A stretch of DNA of 64,000 nucleotides from Boesenbergia rotunda (GCA_024364735.1 JAGFNQ010009473.1:62001-126000), one strand, 5' to 3'. Shown: positions 1 through 12,561, numbered from the stretch's first letter. A program made the numbers and translations. The notes: generated from the letters alone by a model not told the origin.

Positions 1-317
1 GTTGCGTGCCTGATCGTCGACTTTGCTTTAGTGCCTTTTAAGTGTATTATGCATTTTCGACAAATAAAAATATCAACTTAAATTGTTTTTTTTAAATCAT
101 CTAAAACTATTTCAATTTTATTCTATGTAAGAATTCAAATTTTGATATATAAATTAATCAAACATGTTTTCATTGCAATTCATATGGTCGTTATGTTCGA
201 ACTAGGACGTTGGGTTCTGATTTAAAAGCTTGTGGGTGAATCAGAGAGGGTAAAAGGGTGATTCGTTCGTCATTAGTTCTTGAAATTCGTTTCAAAATGT
301 TTGATGACGTAGCAAAT
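1..317. other. AT-rich intergenic DNA, no gene seen
   Basis: No coding potential or known repeat could be recognised here. It lies upstream of the SINE cluster. Confidence 0.5.
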
Positions 318-520
318 GAATTTGAAATAATCGGTTTGATTTTACGGTAGTTTTTTATCGGTCACCCGGATAAATCGAAAAGCGTTCCAAGTGGGCGGTC
401 TAAAGGCTCAACGTTCAGGGTTCACGTTTATTTGGAAAAAAAATTCTGTAAAATATATCGTAGTTGAGAATCAAACCGTGGATGTCTACGTCCTACCGTT
501 GTACCATAGCCGCCGAGGCC
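318..520 (-). repeat. SINE copy A (degenerate, tRNA-related)
   Basis: Read on the minus strand, this copy has a tRNA-like B box (GGTTTGATTCTC) and a weak A box near its 5' end, followed by the family body (target phrase on the plus strand: aaagcg..., gtgggcggtctaaa). The same body occurs in all other copies of the window. Tail and target duplication are not clear. The family is defined by comparison of the copies within the window. Confidence 0.7.
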
Positions 521-533
521 TATAAATTCATTT

Positions 534-777
534 TTAAAAAAATGATTAATGAGGTTTTTCTAACCTTGGGCGACTGGCCCAACCCAATAAAAGTTTTTCA
601 CCAGCCAACAGAGTAAATCAGAAAGCGCTCGCGGTGGACGGTCTAGAAGCCCAATATCCCAAGGTTTGCACGTCCATTTGGAAGAGAAATTCCTGCAAAT
701 ACGCCGTAGCTGGGGATCAAACCACGGATGCATAGAATCGACTAGTTGTCCTACCGCTACACCATAACCCCGTGAGG
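534..777 (-). repeat. SINE copy B (near full length)
   Basis: This is the best full-length copy. On the minus strand it starts GGGGTTATGGTGTAGCGG, with A-box-like TAGCGGTAGGAC and B box GGTTTGATCCCC, and ends CCTCATTAATCA followed by an oligo(T) tail (oligo(A) on the plus strand at about 534-540). The internal Pol III promoter and T-rich 3' tail fit plant SINEs of the p-SINE1/Au type. Its 5' end directly abuts the tail of copy C. Confidence 0.8.
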
Positions 778-985
778 AAAAAATAATATACGAGGTCTTT
801 CAATCTCGGGCGACCTGTCCGGCCCCACGAAAGTTTCCTACCGCCCGCCAGGGTAAATCGGAAAGTGCTCGCGGTGGACAGTCTAAATGCCCAATGTACC
901 AAAGTTCGTGCCTAATTGAAGAATTTTTTTTTGTATTATAGTTAAAGATCGAATCAATCATCTTACCGCTAGAAGTAAATCAAAT
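778..985 (-). repeat. SINE copy C, head-to-tail with copy B
   Basis: Same family and orientation as copy B. The A-rich plus-strand tail at 778-785 follows directly on the 5' end of copy B, so the two look like a tandem dimer or a nested insertion at the same point. The B box is degenerate. Confidence 0.7.
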
Positions 986-1088
986 AAAAGGTTGCTCGTC
1001 TTTTCTGATCATCTCCCATATGAGTTTGAATTAAAATAAATTTGCGGATGAATTTGTAAATAACTTAAAAACCCGGCCCGTCAAAAGC

Positions 1089-1144
1089 GGCCCATTTATT
1101 CCATCCCTTTCTTTCTGTCTCTCGTAGTGTCCGCCAAACCCTAA
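1089..1144 (+). promoter_or_regulatory. Site II-like and telo-box motifs upstream of APC11
   Basis: A GGCCCA core (1089-1094) is followed by a perfect telo-box AAACCCTAA (1136-1144), about 360 bp upstream of the APC11 start codon and before the leader intron. This pairing is typical of plant genes expressed in dividing cells, such as ribosomal protein and PCNA genes. The motifs are seen directly; their function is inferred. Confidence 0.5.
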
Positions 1145-1207
1145 CTCTTTCTTTTCCTTTATCGGCAAGTTTCGAGCATTTAGTAGCCTACCATCCTCCT
1201 TCCGCTG

Positions 1208-1494
1208 GTGAGTTCTAGAGCTCGGTTTCCTCTTTGAACCATTATCTTGGCATTCTTCTCCGAGTGGACAAGATGCGTTGTTGAAGTGTTGATCTGGTCG
1301 ATTCATCCTTGATTTTCTGCAATTTTTTTCTGGATTTGAGATAAAATGATGGCATAAAGTCTCCTTTAATTATTTTTTACGATTCCTTTAGGATTTGTAA
1401 GTGTTTTTTGAGTTACTGGGGGAAAGTTAAGATTTTTCGCCTTTAATACCATTGTTGTTAGCTGATAAGTAACTGGGTAGGTTTTGCTTCTCAG
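1208..1494 (+). other. Probable 5'-UTR intron of APC11
   Basis: A GTGAGT donor at 1208 and a pyrimidine-rich ttgcttctcag acceptor ending at 1494 leave only eight bases before the ATG at 1503. A leader intron is the simplest reading; there is no transcript evidence. Confidence 0.55.
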
Positions 1495-1502
1495 CGAGGA
1501 TC

Positions 1503-1757
1503 ATGAAGGTGAAAATATTGAAATGGCATGCTGTAGCTTCATGGACATGGAATGCACAGGATGAAACGTGTGGGATCTGTAGGATGGCCTTTGACGGCTG
1601 TTGCCCGGACTGCAAGTTCCCCGGCGATGACTGTCCACTGATTTGGGGTGCTTGTAACCATGCTTTCCATCTCCATTGCATACTCAAATGGGTCAACTCA
1701 CAGACGCCCCAACCACATTGCCCAATGTGTCGCAGAGAATGGCAGTTTAAAGCTTAA
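1503..1757 (+). CDS. APC11: Anaphase-promoting complex subunit 11 (RING-H2)
   Basis: This single-exon reading frame encodes 84 residues, the full length of plant APC11. APC11 is the catalytic RING subunit of the APC/C ubiquitin ligase: with the cullin-like APC2 it positions the E2 enzyme that ubiquitinates cyclin B and securin. Visible features are an N-terminal beta segment beginning MKVKILKWHAVASWTW, the first zinc pair CGIC at about residues 23-26, the APC11-specific insert with extra cysteines (CCPDC), the CNHAFHLHC core at about 51-59, and the final CPMC pair near 73-76 followed by the conserved RREWQFK end. Every zinc ligand is present, so the gene looks functional. A telo-box and a probable leader intron lie upstream. 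It converges with MAP65. Confidence 0.96.
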   Translation: MKVKILKWHAVASWTWNAQDETCGICRMAFDGCCPDCKFPGDDCPLIWGACNHAFHLHCILKWVNSQTPQPHCPMCRREWQFKA

Positions 1758-2670
1758 ACATTTATCATATCTATTGTTTGTGGATTGTTTGATTCACTAT
1801 GATCTAGTGAACCTGAAGAAGTCTGGCATTGTTATGTTTTTAGCTGAAAATTCAAGAGTAGGGCTCTTTTTCTCTTTACAATGCAACTTATTGTCAATAT
1901 TTTGCGAGTACAAATTAATGATTACCCAAATTTGTGTCTTTTTTATATTTATTTTTTGTTTGTTTGATTTTGCAGTTGCAGTAGTCACTAGAATTTGAAC
2001 AATAGGATGAAACTAACAAGTTATGCATACTCTAGTTTTTATTGATTGAGTGAAAACTACAGCCATAAGAAATCTTTGAATGTATAGGGATTTGAGAACT
2101 GATATCACACTTTCAATGCCATGGTCAGTATTTTGTGGTGACCTTGCATGAAATCGCCTTTAAGTTACACAGACTGGTAACAACTCCAAAAATAACTTGT
2201 AATGGTCTTTGTATAGTAGTGCTAACTGCTAGATTTAAATCTATAGAAGGTACTCGATATGACAAAGATGTTTGCTTTAATGTCATATATATTACAACAA
2301 TCTTGGGTTAGCTGTCTTCTTGGAGTGCTAAACTCCTTATGTCATAGACTTAGAGTTTGCCTATAGTGCAAAAGACTTATTCTTGTGGTTTATGTTATCG
2401 TCTTACTTTCAAGCAGTTGACAAAAATTAGAATTGAGTAACCAAATTAAGAGGCTATTAGCTTGCACTTTCGCTGTTGTATGATACACATTTAGCAAGCC
2501 TTCTTTCTTCAATCTGATCTTTTACCATAGCATCCATTGCTTCATATGTGAAGATAGCCGGAGATGGAATTTTTGTTGTGGTCGTATTTGCTGTAGCTGC
2601 GGCTCCATTGTGAATCCATCAATTTGTTTGAAGGTGTTGATACAATGCCACTGATCACTTATCGGGGAAG
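1758..2670. other. Convergent intergenic region, APC11 and MAP65 3' ends
   Basis: AT-rich sequence that must hold both 3' UTRs, since APC11 (+) and MAP65 (-) converge here. No conserved open frame or repeat was recognised. Confidence 0.5.
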
Positions 2671-5321
2671 CTAAGATTTTGCTTCTGTGGCAATGGATGT
2701 TCTCTTATTTTCTAGAGGAACAGCCTTGCTTATGCCTCTTGCACCTTGGTAAACATACAATTTTGATTTCACGTTGAATAAAGAATATGCAAAACTAGGC
2801 ATTCTATCTGTGCTCAATTCGTATACCTTCTTAGCTGTATGTGCAGACTTTGGTGAAAGCAAGTCGGTTTTTGTTGCTGCTCCGAGAGTTTTCTGGGAGG
2901 GACTTATAGTCAATGCCTTTAGTGTCTTCTTTGTGCTCAGAGACTTTGTCAAGCTTTTAGTCCCAAAGATCGCTTCTTGCTCAGCTATCAGTTGTTCCTG
3001 AAGCTTCTTCTGATCCTGAATCACCGACATCTTGTGTCAAGTCCTTTCAAAAATAGTATAGTGCCTCTAACTCGGTTAAGTTTTAAGGTCATTACTCTTT
3101 TCCTTTTGCGTTCTTGCTCTTTCTCTTGGCTCATAATGGTGTAGTCTTCCAGCATTGATGGCAAAGAGAGCTACAAAAGAAGACTTCAATTGGTCATATC
3201 ATTATCTTATAGAATGCCCATGAAGCATTAGCATTCTAAATGCTTACACCGTCGTAAATAAAGTCGGTGCCCCTTTCCTTCTCCCATGCAGTTACTTTGT
3301 TTGCCAGCGTATCGACCATTGCTGCTCGATATGTAAAAATTACAGGGGTACACATTGGATTCATTTACTTGCATAGAGAGCTTGCATTGGTACAGAATGC
3401 TAACCTGGGATTTTGGTTACTGCAGTTCGGGCCTTTTCAGCACGCTTGAGCATCAGGTGAGCACCTTTTCCTGCACCGTAGCGGTTCCCGTCCTACATAT
3501 ATTATACACATTGTTTTTGAACATTTGACAGCAGAGATCAACAAATTTTTTGTTTCTGTAATTTGCAGGAGTTTCTGACCCTATTGTACTCTTCCAACCA
3601 GTTCTCCTCTTCGCACACGGCCAACCATTTCTCTACTCTTTCGAGAACATCTTTCATGCTGAAAGCTTCCTCTTTAGCAGCCGAGATTTGGACTTCTAGC
3701 TGTTCTAACACCGAAGATGCATCAATAGCACCTGCAGCAAAAAGATAACACTTCTTGTTTCTCAAAATGTGCTTGTTATCATCTTCTTAAACATAAGCTG
3801 TTAGTAAAAGGCCTAATTTGTATACTTATGATACTCTTACCTGCTTGAACATCATCAATATCGAGGTCTGGTTCTTGTGATTCAGCAATCAGATGTGTTT
3901 TCAGACGGATTTCGTGTAGTTCGGTTTTCTTCTTCAAAATTAGCTCCTCGATTCTGCTAGCTTTTAGCTGTTCCAATCTTGAAACTTCTGCTTTCACCTG
4001 CAACAGAATATTTCACATGCTGCTGGAAACAAAGCTTCGAATGGAGAAGAAATTGAATGTTAAACCACAAGTACATGATCGATGAACTCCAGCGACAGAG
4101 AATTCGGTTCTGTAAATTCTTGCTCTGATGCAGCTATATTACATGCCACACTCTGGAACTGCTGCTGTTCTTCGCTCGGGATATCCATCAGATTCCACAA
4201 CTCCAACATGGCACTGGCAAGATCTTGAAGCTATACGACATAGAACACGTTGCGATTCTGTAGCAAAATACCGGCATTGAAAGGTAATGCAAAGTGAGAT
4301 ACGTACCTTCTGCATTCTTTCAAGCTTAACCTTTCGCAGATGCTCAATAGCAGACACAAGGCTTTCAACTGAGTCATCACTTATGCTCATGTATCCTTCA
4401 TCATGGTGTAAATTGCGATTCAAATCTCTGATCGTTTCTTCAAAACTGAGACCGAGGACGGCACAAAGAGCCTTCAAAGTATTCGAGTGCTCCATCACCC
4501 GCGTCAACCTCTCGCTCTACAGCAAAAAATAAAAGGTGATCCTTAGCATCCCTTTTTGAAAAGAAAAGAAAAGAAAAAAAAATCTATCATAGTCATCGAT
4601 CTCTAACCTTCTCCTCCTGAAGTGACTGCAGCTGTTTCTCCAATTTTCGAAGTGCCCGAGTTGATAGGTCAGATTCATCCACAGAAAACTTGGACTCATC
4701 ACACTCGATAGGGCGGAACTCGGCTAAGATCTTTCTGATCTGATCCATGACCTCCAAGAATTTCTGCAACCTCTCATTTTTCTGGATTTGCATCTCCTCT
4801 AATTTCAGAGTTATGGCATTCAGCTGCTCCTTCAAGCTTCCAGCACTCTTGTTGGATCAAGAAGCAAACCAAAAGTAAGCAGTCTAAAATCGGCGCATCA
4901 GAGGCTCTTAAAGCAATGAGGAAATCAGCCGACAAACCTCGCTACCATGAACTGGTGGTTCTCCCATGGAACGGCAAATGTCGTCAATCTCTGCTTCAAG
5001 AGCTGCAATTGCTTGCCTTAACTGAGCTCTGTACTGGTCTGCTTCATGGATCTTTCTTCGGTACAGATTTCGGCACTCCTGCTCCAGCTCAAGCATCATT
5101 TTAACCTTATCGCCTTCAGATTCACCGACCTCGTCCCATATTATCTGATACAGCAACCTTATTTATTCATGTTCATAAAAATTGTGATTGTTGAATCTAA
5201 ATCTGGATGAACGAGGTTGAGAATTGCAATGCATAAACCAAACCTGGAGCTCATCGAGAAGGGTTCCGTGTACCATATCGATTCTCGGAGACCAACAGTC
5301 GGGATCAAGAGCCATAATCAT
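2671..5321 (-). CDS. MAP65: 65-kDa microtubule-associated protein (MAP65/PRC1/Ase1 family)
   Basis: Eleven exons join in frame into a 593-residue protein, a normal MAP65 length: 5321-5244, 5144-4938, 4847-4608, 4516-4307, 4230-4075, 3997-3841, 3731-3580, 3492-3405, 3321-3248, 3170-3096 and 3015-2671. All splice sites are GT-AG. MAP65 proteins dimerise through an N-terminal coiled coil and cross-link antiparallel microtubules in the spindle midzone, preprophase band and phragmoplast. Seen here are the IWDEVGESE motif at the start of exon 2, long Leu/Glu/Lys coiled coils in exons 2-4, the spectrin-like microtubule-binding segment in exons 7-9 (WLAVCEEENWLEEYNR, KGAHLMLKRAEKAR, AWEKERGTDFIYDG) and a basic, Ser/Thr-rich C-terminal tail in exon 11, where the family carries its phosphorylation sites. 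Two in-frame start codons lie six bases apart (5321 and 5315). Isoform number cannot be assigned. The promoter and exon 1 belong to a tandem array. Confidence 0.95.
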
Positions 5322-7511
5322 CTGCGTCAAAGATCAGAAGAACTCTCAAAAACAAACAAAAAAGAATCAAACATTTCTATTAATTTCGTGTAGAAGTCAA
5401 ATTTAATCGAAAATTTGTTTCGTAAAACTACGAGAATGTATCGATTGATATCAATTTTGTTGAAGTAAAATGGAATGGAATGGAATGGAAGAAGGATGAG
5501 AAAGGGATCGATTGATGATTTCGCAGGGAATAAAGCCAAATCGAATTTAAATTTAGTAAATGTCATTTGATTATTTAAATTTAGTAAATCTCATCCGATT
5601 CGCTTGAAGCAGGTAGAGATGCACGAACAAGAATGCTACACAAAATGGATGGTCAATGATAATTTCGGATATGTGCGACAAAAAGATTAACAAAAGCATA
5701 TTCTTCTTCGTCAACAGTCGACTTCGATATTCTTCGTCGTCCTTGTAACTCCATTTTTAACACCGAATTAATTGTTTGTGATTATAAATTCATGAGGTAT
5801 TTTCTTATGAGCCTTTCGGTTCAAAACCGTCCAACCTAAGTTTTCTATTAATTTCAACACCGGTGCATGTCCCATTAAAGGATACAACCTCGATACTCTG
5901 AAGATTTCCGTTATACCTTAACCGTTGCTCCAAATGGCAACTTTGAGCAATTTTGATAATCATAATTTCTACAATAGTAAATCTAATTTTAATAAATTAA
6001 GTTAGAATGATTTTGTTAAACGTAACAAATTTGATCGAATTTGTAGCGCATATATTTTGATATAAGAATGTTTTCAACGGTTTGTATGATCAAATTGCAG
6101 CAATTTTATTGTAATCATAGCTTCTGCACCATGTTCTATCATGGGGCTACGGTGGAGCGGTAGGATGATTAATCCTTATCCTAAACATTCGCAGTTTGAT
6201 CTCTAATTACGGCGTATTTTGTATGAATTTTTCTTCCAAATGGGGCGCAAATCTTGGGTTGTTGGGCTTCTAAACCACCCACCGCGAGCGCTTCTCGATT
6301 TATCTTGGTGACCGGTGAAAAATTTTCGTGAGGCCGGACCGACCACCTCAGGTTTGTATACTATCTGGTCCAACATATTTTACCTAATAACAATTATATT
6401 TAATTTATTTCATTTTGCCCTCGGGATACACTGTCGTGTCAAAGTTTTACATGTTGGACCAGATAGTAGATGAATCTGAGATGATCGGTTCGGTCCCACA
6501 TAAGTTTCCCATCGGTGACCAGGGTAAATGGGGAAGCGCTCGCGGTGGGCGATCTATAAGTCTAATATCCCAGGATTCGCATCCCATTTGAAAGAAAAAT
6601 TCTTACAAAATATGTCGTAGCTAAGGATCAAAACGTAAATGTTTGAGATAATGACTAGTCGTCCTATCGATGCACCGTAACCCTAAAAGCGTGTCAAAGA
6701 CTTCCGTGATAGAATTATCTGTGGTCAAATCCTTCAGAATACAGTGTCGTAGTCATGACAATGATTTTAATTAAATTTATATAATTTGGAATAAATTAAT
6801 AAGAATTATTTAGATATTACAAGATGCTTATAATTTTAAGTAAGTTCGATTTTAAATAATAAGTGCTATATTTTAATATTACAATTTTTTAATGATAATT
6901 TAGGAATTCAGTTTTTAAATTAGGGTTACAAATAAATTGAATATATTCACGAGCTATCGAGTTTACTCGAAAAATATATAATTCGTATTTAAAATTATCA
7001 AATTTAAGCCGAACTTGAATATGTTGTATAATTTTTTTCTGCCGAATTCAAATATATATTATTTTTTTCGATTATTTACAACAATTGAAGAATCAAATTC
7101 GAATCGAATTTTAATTATTTTTCACATCATTTTAATTTAAATATATTTAAATTAAAGTTGAATAATTTGAATCAAACTTGAATTTAAGTCTGAATTATAG
7201 ATTGAATACGATGGAATCAAGGTTGAAACAATTCAAATTAAACTTAAGTTCAAATTTTATTTCAAATCAAACTCGAGTTAAAATTATTTATAATTTCAAG
7301 CTTTGAATAAATATATATAAAGGAATGCTCTACTACGGGCATTACGTCACGTGCCTGTGCAGGACGCCTCCAAATTAATTTGCCGATCGATTGCAAGGTG
7401 TCAATCGATTGGGAGGTGTGCGTGCAATCGGTCACCTAGCATTGGCGGCTTTCTATCGTCTAATCTAACCTAAACTATAATCTAGGAAGGAACGGTGAAC
7501 CCTAGGGGTAT
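5137..7511. repeat. Tandem unit 1 (2,375 bp): live MAP65 exon 1, promoter and SINE pair
   Basis: First unit of a four-copy direct repeat that begins 8 bp inside MAP65 exon 2 (motif catattatctgatacag) and runs upstream through intron 1, exon 1, the promoter region and AT-rich DNA. It carries an inverted SINE pair (6143-6352 plus, 6474-6688 minus). This is the only unit with MAP65 start codons, and it serves the real gene. Confidence 0.93.
6143..6688. repeat. Inverted SINE pair in unit 1
   Basis: A plus-strand SINE (6143-6352; A box GAGCGGTAGGAT, B-like box GTTTGATCTC) faces a minus-strand copy (6474-6688). The spacer is itself bounded by inverted ctatctggtccaaca / tgttggaccagatag. The whole block could form a hairpin of about 0.5 kb. 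Equivalent pairs lie at about 8513-9060, 10887-11430 and 17178-17725. Confidence 0.75.
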
Positions 7512-9885
7512 CATATTATCTGATACAGCAACCTTATTTATTCATGTTCATAAAAATTGTGATTGTTGAATCTAAATCTGGATGAACGAGGTTGAGAATT
7601 GCAATGCATAAACCAAACCTGGAGCACATCGAGATGGGTTCCGTGTACCATATCGATTCTCGGAGACGAACAGTCGGGATCAAGAGCCACAATCTTCTGT
7701 GTGAAAGATCAGAAGAACTCTCAAAATCAAACAAAAAAGAATCAAACATTTCTCTTAATTTCATGTTGAAGCCAAATTTAATCGAAAATTTGTGTCTCAA
7801 AACTAAGAGAATGTACCGATTGATATCAATTTTGTTGAAGCAGAATGGAATGGAATGGAAGAAGGATGAGAAAGGGATCGATCGATGATTTCGCAGGGAA
7901 TAAAGCCAAATCGAATTTAAATTTAGTAAATCTCATCTGATTATTTAAATTTAGTAAATCTTATCCGATTCGCTTGAAGCAGCTAGAGATGCACGAACAA
8001 GAATGCTACACAAAATGGACGGTCAATGATAATTTCGGATATGCGCGAGAAAGAGATTAACAAAAGCATATTCTTCGTCGTCAACAGACGACTTCGATAT
8101 TCTTCGTCCTCCTTGTACCACCATTTTTAACACCGAATTGATTGTTTGTGATTGTAAATTCATGAGGTTTTTTCTTATGAGCCTTTCGGTCCACAACCGT
8201 CCAACCTAAGTTTTCTATTAATTTCAACACCGGTGCATGTCCCATTAAAGGATACAACCTCGATACTCTGAAGATTTCCGTTATACCTTAACCGTTGCTC
8301 CAAACGGCAACTTTGAGCAATTTTGATAATCATAATTTCTACCATAGTAAATCTAATTTTAATAAATTAAGTTAGAATGATTTTGTTAAACGTAACAAAT
8401 TTGATCGAATTTGTAGAGCATATATTTTGATATAAGAATGTTTTCATCGGTTTGTATGATCAAATTGCAGCAATTTTATTGTAATCATAGCTTCTGCACC
8501 ATGTTCTATCATGGGGTTACGGTGGAGCGGTAGGATGACTAATCGTTATCCTAGACATTCACAGTATGATCTCTAACTACGACGTATTTTCTACGAATTT
8601 TTCTTCCAAATGGGGCGCAAATCTTGGGATGCTGGGCGTCTAAACCACCCACCGCGAGCGCTTCCCGATTTATCCTGGTGACCGATGAAAAATTTTCGTG
8701 AGGCCGGACCGACCACCTCAGGTTTGTATACTATCTGGTCCAACAGTTTTTACCTAATAACAATTATATTTAATTTATTTCATTTTGCCCTCGGGATACA
8801 CTATCGTGTCAAAGTTTTGTATGTTGGACCAGATAGCAGACGAATCTGAAATGATCGGTTCAGTCCCACATAAGTTTCCCATCGGTGACCAGGATAAATG
8901 GGGAAGCGCTCCCGGTGGGCGATCTAGAAGTCTTGTATCCCAGGATTCGCATCCCATTTGAAAGAAAAATTATTACAAAATATGTCGTAGCTAAGGATCG
9001 ATCAAAACGTAAATGTTTGAGATAATGACTAGTCGTCCTACCGCTGCACTGTAACCCTAAGAGCGTGTCAAAGACTTCCGTGATAGAATTATCTGTGGTC
9101 AAATCCTTCGGAATACAGTGTCGTAGTCAGGAAAACGATTTTAATTAAATTTATATAATTTTGAATAAATTAATAAGAATTATTTAGATATTACAAGATG
9201 CTTATAATTTTAAGTAAGTTTGATTTTAAATAATAAGTCTTATATTTTAATATTACAATTTTTTAATGATAATTTAGGAATTCAGTTTTTGAATTAGGGC
9301 TACAAATAAATTGAATATATTCACGAGCTTTCGAGTTTACTCGAAAAATATATAACTCGTATTTAAAATTATCAAATTTAAGCCGAACTTGAATATGTTC
9401 TATAATTTTTTTCTGCCGAATTCAAATATATATTATTTTGTTCGATTATTTACAAGCAATTGAAGAATCGAATTCGAATCGAATTTTAATTATTTTCACA
9501 TCATTTTAATTTAAATATATTTAAATTAAAGTTGAATAATTTGAATCAAACTTGAATTTAAGTCTGAATTATAGATTGAATACGATGGAATCAAGGTTGA
9601 AACAATTCAAATTAAACTTATGTTCAAATTTTATTTCAAATCAAACTCGAGTTAAAATTATTTATAATTTCAACCTTTGAATAAATATATATAGAGGAAT
9701 GCTCTACTACGGGCGTTACGTCACACGCCTGTGCAGGACGCCTCCAAATTAATTTGCCGATCGATTGCGAGGTGTGAATCGATTGGGAGGTGTGCGTGCA
9801 ATCGGTCACCTAGCATCGGCGGCTTCCGACCGTCTAATCTAACCTAAACTATAATCTAGGAAGGAAAGGTAAACCCTAGGGGTAT
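7512..9885. repeat. Tandem unit 2 (2,374 bp) with MAP65 exon-1 copy
   Basis: Nearly identical to unit 1. The exon-1 copy (about 7615-7690, minus) keeps the reading frame and the GT donor, but both start codons are changed (ATG to AAG and ATG to GTG). An inverted SINE pair lies at about 8513-8723 and 8845-9060. Confidence 0.93.
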
Positions 9886-11996
9886 CATATTATCTGATAC
9901 AGCAACCTTATTTATTCATGTTCATAAAAATTGTGATTGTTGAATCTAAATCTGGATGAACGAGGTTGAGAATTGCAATGCATAAACCAAACCTGGAGCT
10001 CATCGAGAAGGGTTTCGTGTACTATATCGATTCTCGGAGACGAACAGTCGGGATCAAGAGCCACAATCTTCTACGTCAAAGATCAGAAGAACTCTAAAAA
10101 TCAAACAAAAAAGAATCAAACATTTCTCTTAATTTCATGTAGAAGCGAAATTTAATCGAAAATTTGTGTCGCAAAACTAAGAGAATGTACCGATTGATAT
10201 CAATTTTGTTGAAGCAGAATGGAATGGAATGGAAGAAGGATGAGAAAGTGATCGATCGATGATTTCACAGGGAATAAAGCCAAATCGAATTTAAATTTAG
10301 TAATTCTCATCTAATTATTTAAATTTAGTAAATCTCATCCGATTCGCTTGAAGCAAGTAGAGATGCACGAACATGAATGCTACACAAAATGGACGGTCAA
10401 TGATAATTTCGGATATGCGCGACAAAGAGATTAACAAAAGTATATTCTACGTCGTCAACAGTCGACTTCGATATTCTTCATCGTCCTTGTACCACCATTT
10501 TTAACACCGAATTGATTGTTTGTGATTATAAATTCATGAGGTTTTTTCTTATTAGCCTTTCGGTCCACAACCGTCCAACCTATGTTTTCTATTAATTTCA
10601 ACACCGGTGCATGTCCCATTAAAGGATACAACCTCGATACTCTGAAGATTTCCGTTATACCTTTACCGTTGCTCCAAATGGCAACTTTGAACAATTTTGA
10701 TAATCATAATTTCTACCATAGTAAATCTAATTTTAATAAATTAAGTTAGAGTGATTTTGTTAAACGTAACAAATTTGATCGAATTTGTAGAGCATATATT
10801 TTGATATAAGAATGTTTTCATCGGTTTGTATGATCAAATTGCAGCAATTTTATTGTAATCATAGCTTCTGCACCATGTTCTATCATGGGGTTACGGTGGA
10901 GCGGTAGGATGACTAATCGTTATCCTTGACATTCGCAGTTTGATCTCTAACTACGGCGTATTTTATAAGAATTTTTCTTCCAAATGTGGCGCAAATCTTG
11001 GGATGCTGGGCTTCTAAACCACCCACCGCGAGCGCTTCCCGATTTATCCTGGTGACCGGTGAAAAATTTTCGTGAGGCCGGACCGACCACCTCAGGTTTG
11101 TATACTATCTGGTCCAACAGTTTTTACCTAATAAGAATTATATTTAATTTATTTCATTTTGCCCTCGGGATACACTCTCGTGTCAAAGTTTTGCATGTTG
11201 GACCAGATAGCAGACGAATCTGAGATGATTGGTTCGGTCCCACATAAGTTTCCCATCGGTGACTAGGGTAAATGGGGAAGCGCTCGCGGTGGGCGATCTA
11301 GAAGTCTAGTATCTCAGGATTCGCATCCAATTTGAAAGAAAATTTTTTACAAAATATGTCGTAGCTAAGGATCAAAACGTAAATGTTTGAGATAATGACT
11401 AGTCGTCCTACCGCTGCACCGTAACCCTAAGAGCGTGTCAAAGACTTCTGTGATAGAATTATCTGTGGTCAAATCCTTCGGAATACAGTGTCGTAGTCAT
11501 GAAAATGATTTTAATTAAATTTATATAATTTTGAATAAATTAATAAGAATTATTTAGATATTACAAGATGCTTATAATTTTAAGTAAGTTTGATTTTAAA
11601 TAATAAGTCTTATATTTTAATATGACGATTTTTTACTGATAATTTAGGAATTCAGTTTTTGAATTAGGTTTACAAATAAATTGAATATATTCACGCCCTT
11701 TCGAGTTTACTCTGAAAATATATAATTCGAATTTAAAATTATCAAATTTAAGCCGAACTTGAATATGTTCTATAATTTTTTTCTGCCAAATTCAAATATA
11801 TATTATTTTGTTCGATTATTTACAAGCAATTGAAGAATCGAATTTGAATCGAATTTTAATTATTTTCACATCATTTTAATTTAAATATATTTAAATTAAT
11901 GTTGAATAATTTGAATCAACCTTGAATTCAAGTCTAAGTTATAGATTGAATACGATGGAATCAAGGTTGCAACAATTCAGATTAAACTTAAGTTTA

Positions 11997-12005
11997 AATT
12001 TTATT
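11997..12005. repeat. Left 9-bp target duplication (AATTTTATT)
   Basis: AATTTTATT at 11997-12005 is repeated exactly at 15920-15928. Units 1, 2 and 4 contain the site once, as an uninterrupted empty site. Nine bp is the Mutator/MULE signature. Confidence 0.93.
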
Positions 12006-12447
12006 CGGCAATTTACCAAAGGGCATACCCAAATATTGGTATTTACCAAAATGCGTACCATGGTTTCATTGTTACCAAATAACACACTTATATTAGTGAA
12101 CTTCCTCTTATACCCCTTCTGCCAAAGTACTGCATGTCATTTTCATTCTCTTTCTCTTTCTCTTTTTCAATAACGAATTTCGAGACATTTAAAAATATTT
12201 TTTCAGACTTTTTATTTTAAAATAATATATTATGGAATCGGATAAAAAACGTACGATAAAAATCAAAAAAATATTTCAATTAAAAAAATATCTCAATTAA
12301 TAATTTAATATTTTTTAAAAATATAAATAAATTATTTTTTATATTTGATTAATATAAATTAATATATTTAATAATATTATTAAATATATTAATATATAAA
12401 AAACTTTAAAAAAAGTTGAAGTTTTTTTTCTTAATTTCAAACAGCAT

Positions 12448-12561
12448 GGGCCTGAAATATTTTATTTCAGGCCCTGCGAGGGCCTGAAATATTTTATTCC
12501 AGGCCCTGCGTGGGCCTGAAATAGAAATAACTCATGGCCTGAAATTAAATGATTTCAGGCC
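12448..12561. repeat. GGCCTGAAAT palindrome cluster, left arm
   Basis: Palindromes of 26-27 bp with GGCCTGAAAT arms lie at 12448-12474, 12480-12506 and 12536-12561. They recur in inverted order near 14340-14490 and 15361-15480. Confidence 0.85.

Noticed and set aside
720..770. tRNA-like A and B boxes suggesting a tRNA gene
   Set aside because: No acceptor stem or cloverleaf can be formed; the boxes are the internal promoter of a dispersed SINE.
7615..7690. Additional complete MAP65 genes in the tandem array
   Set aside because: Only exon 1 and 8 bp of exon 2 are present in units 2-4; no downstream exons exist there.
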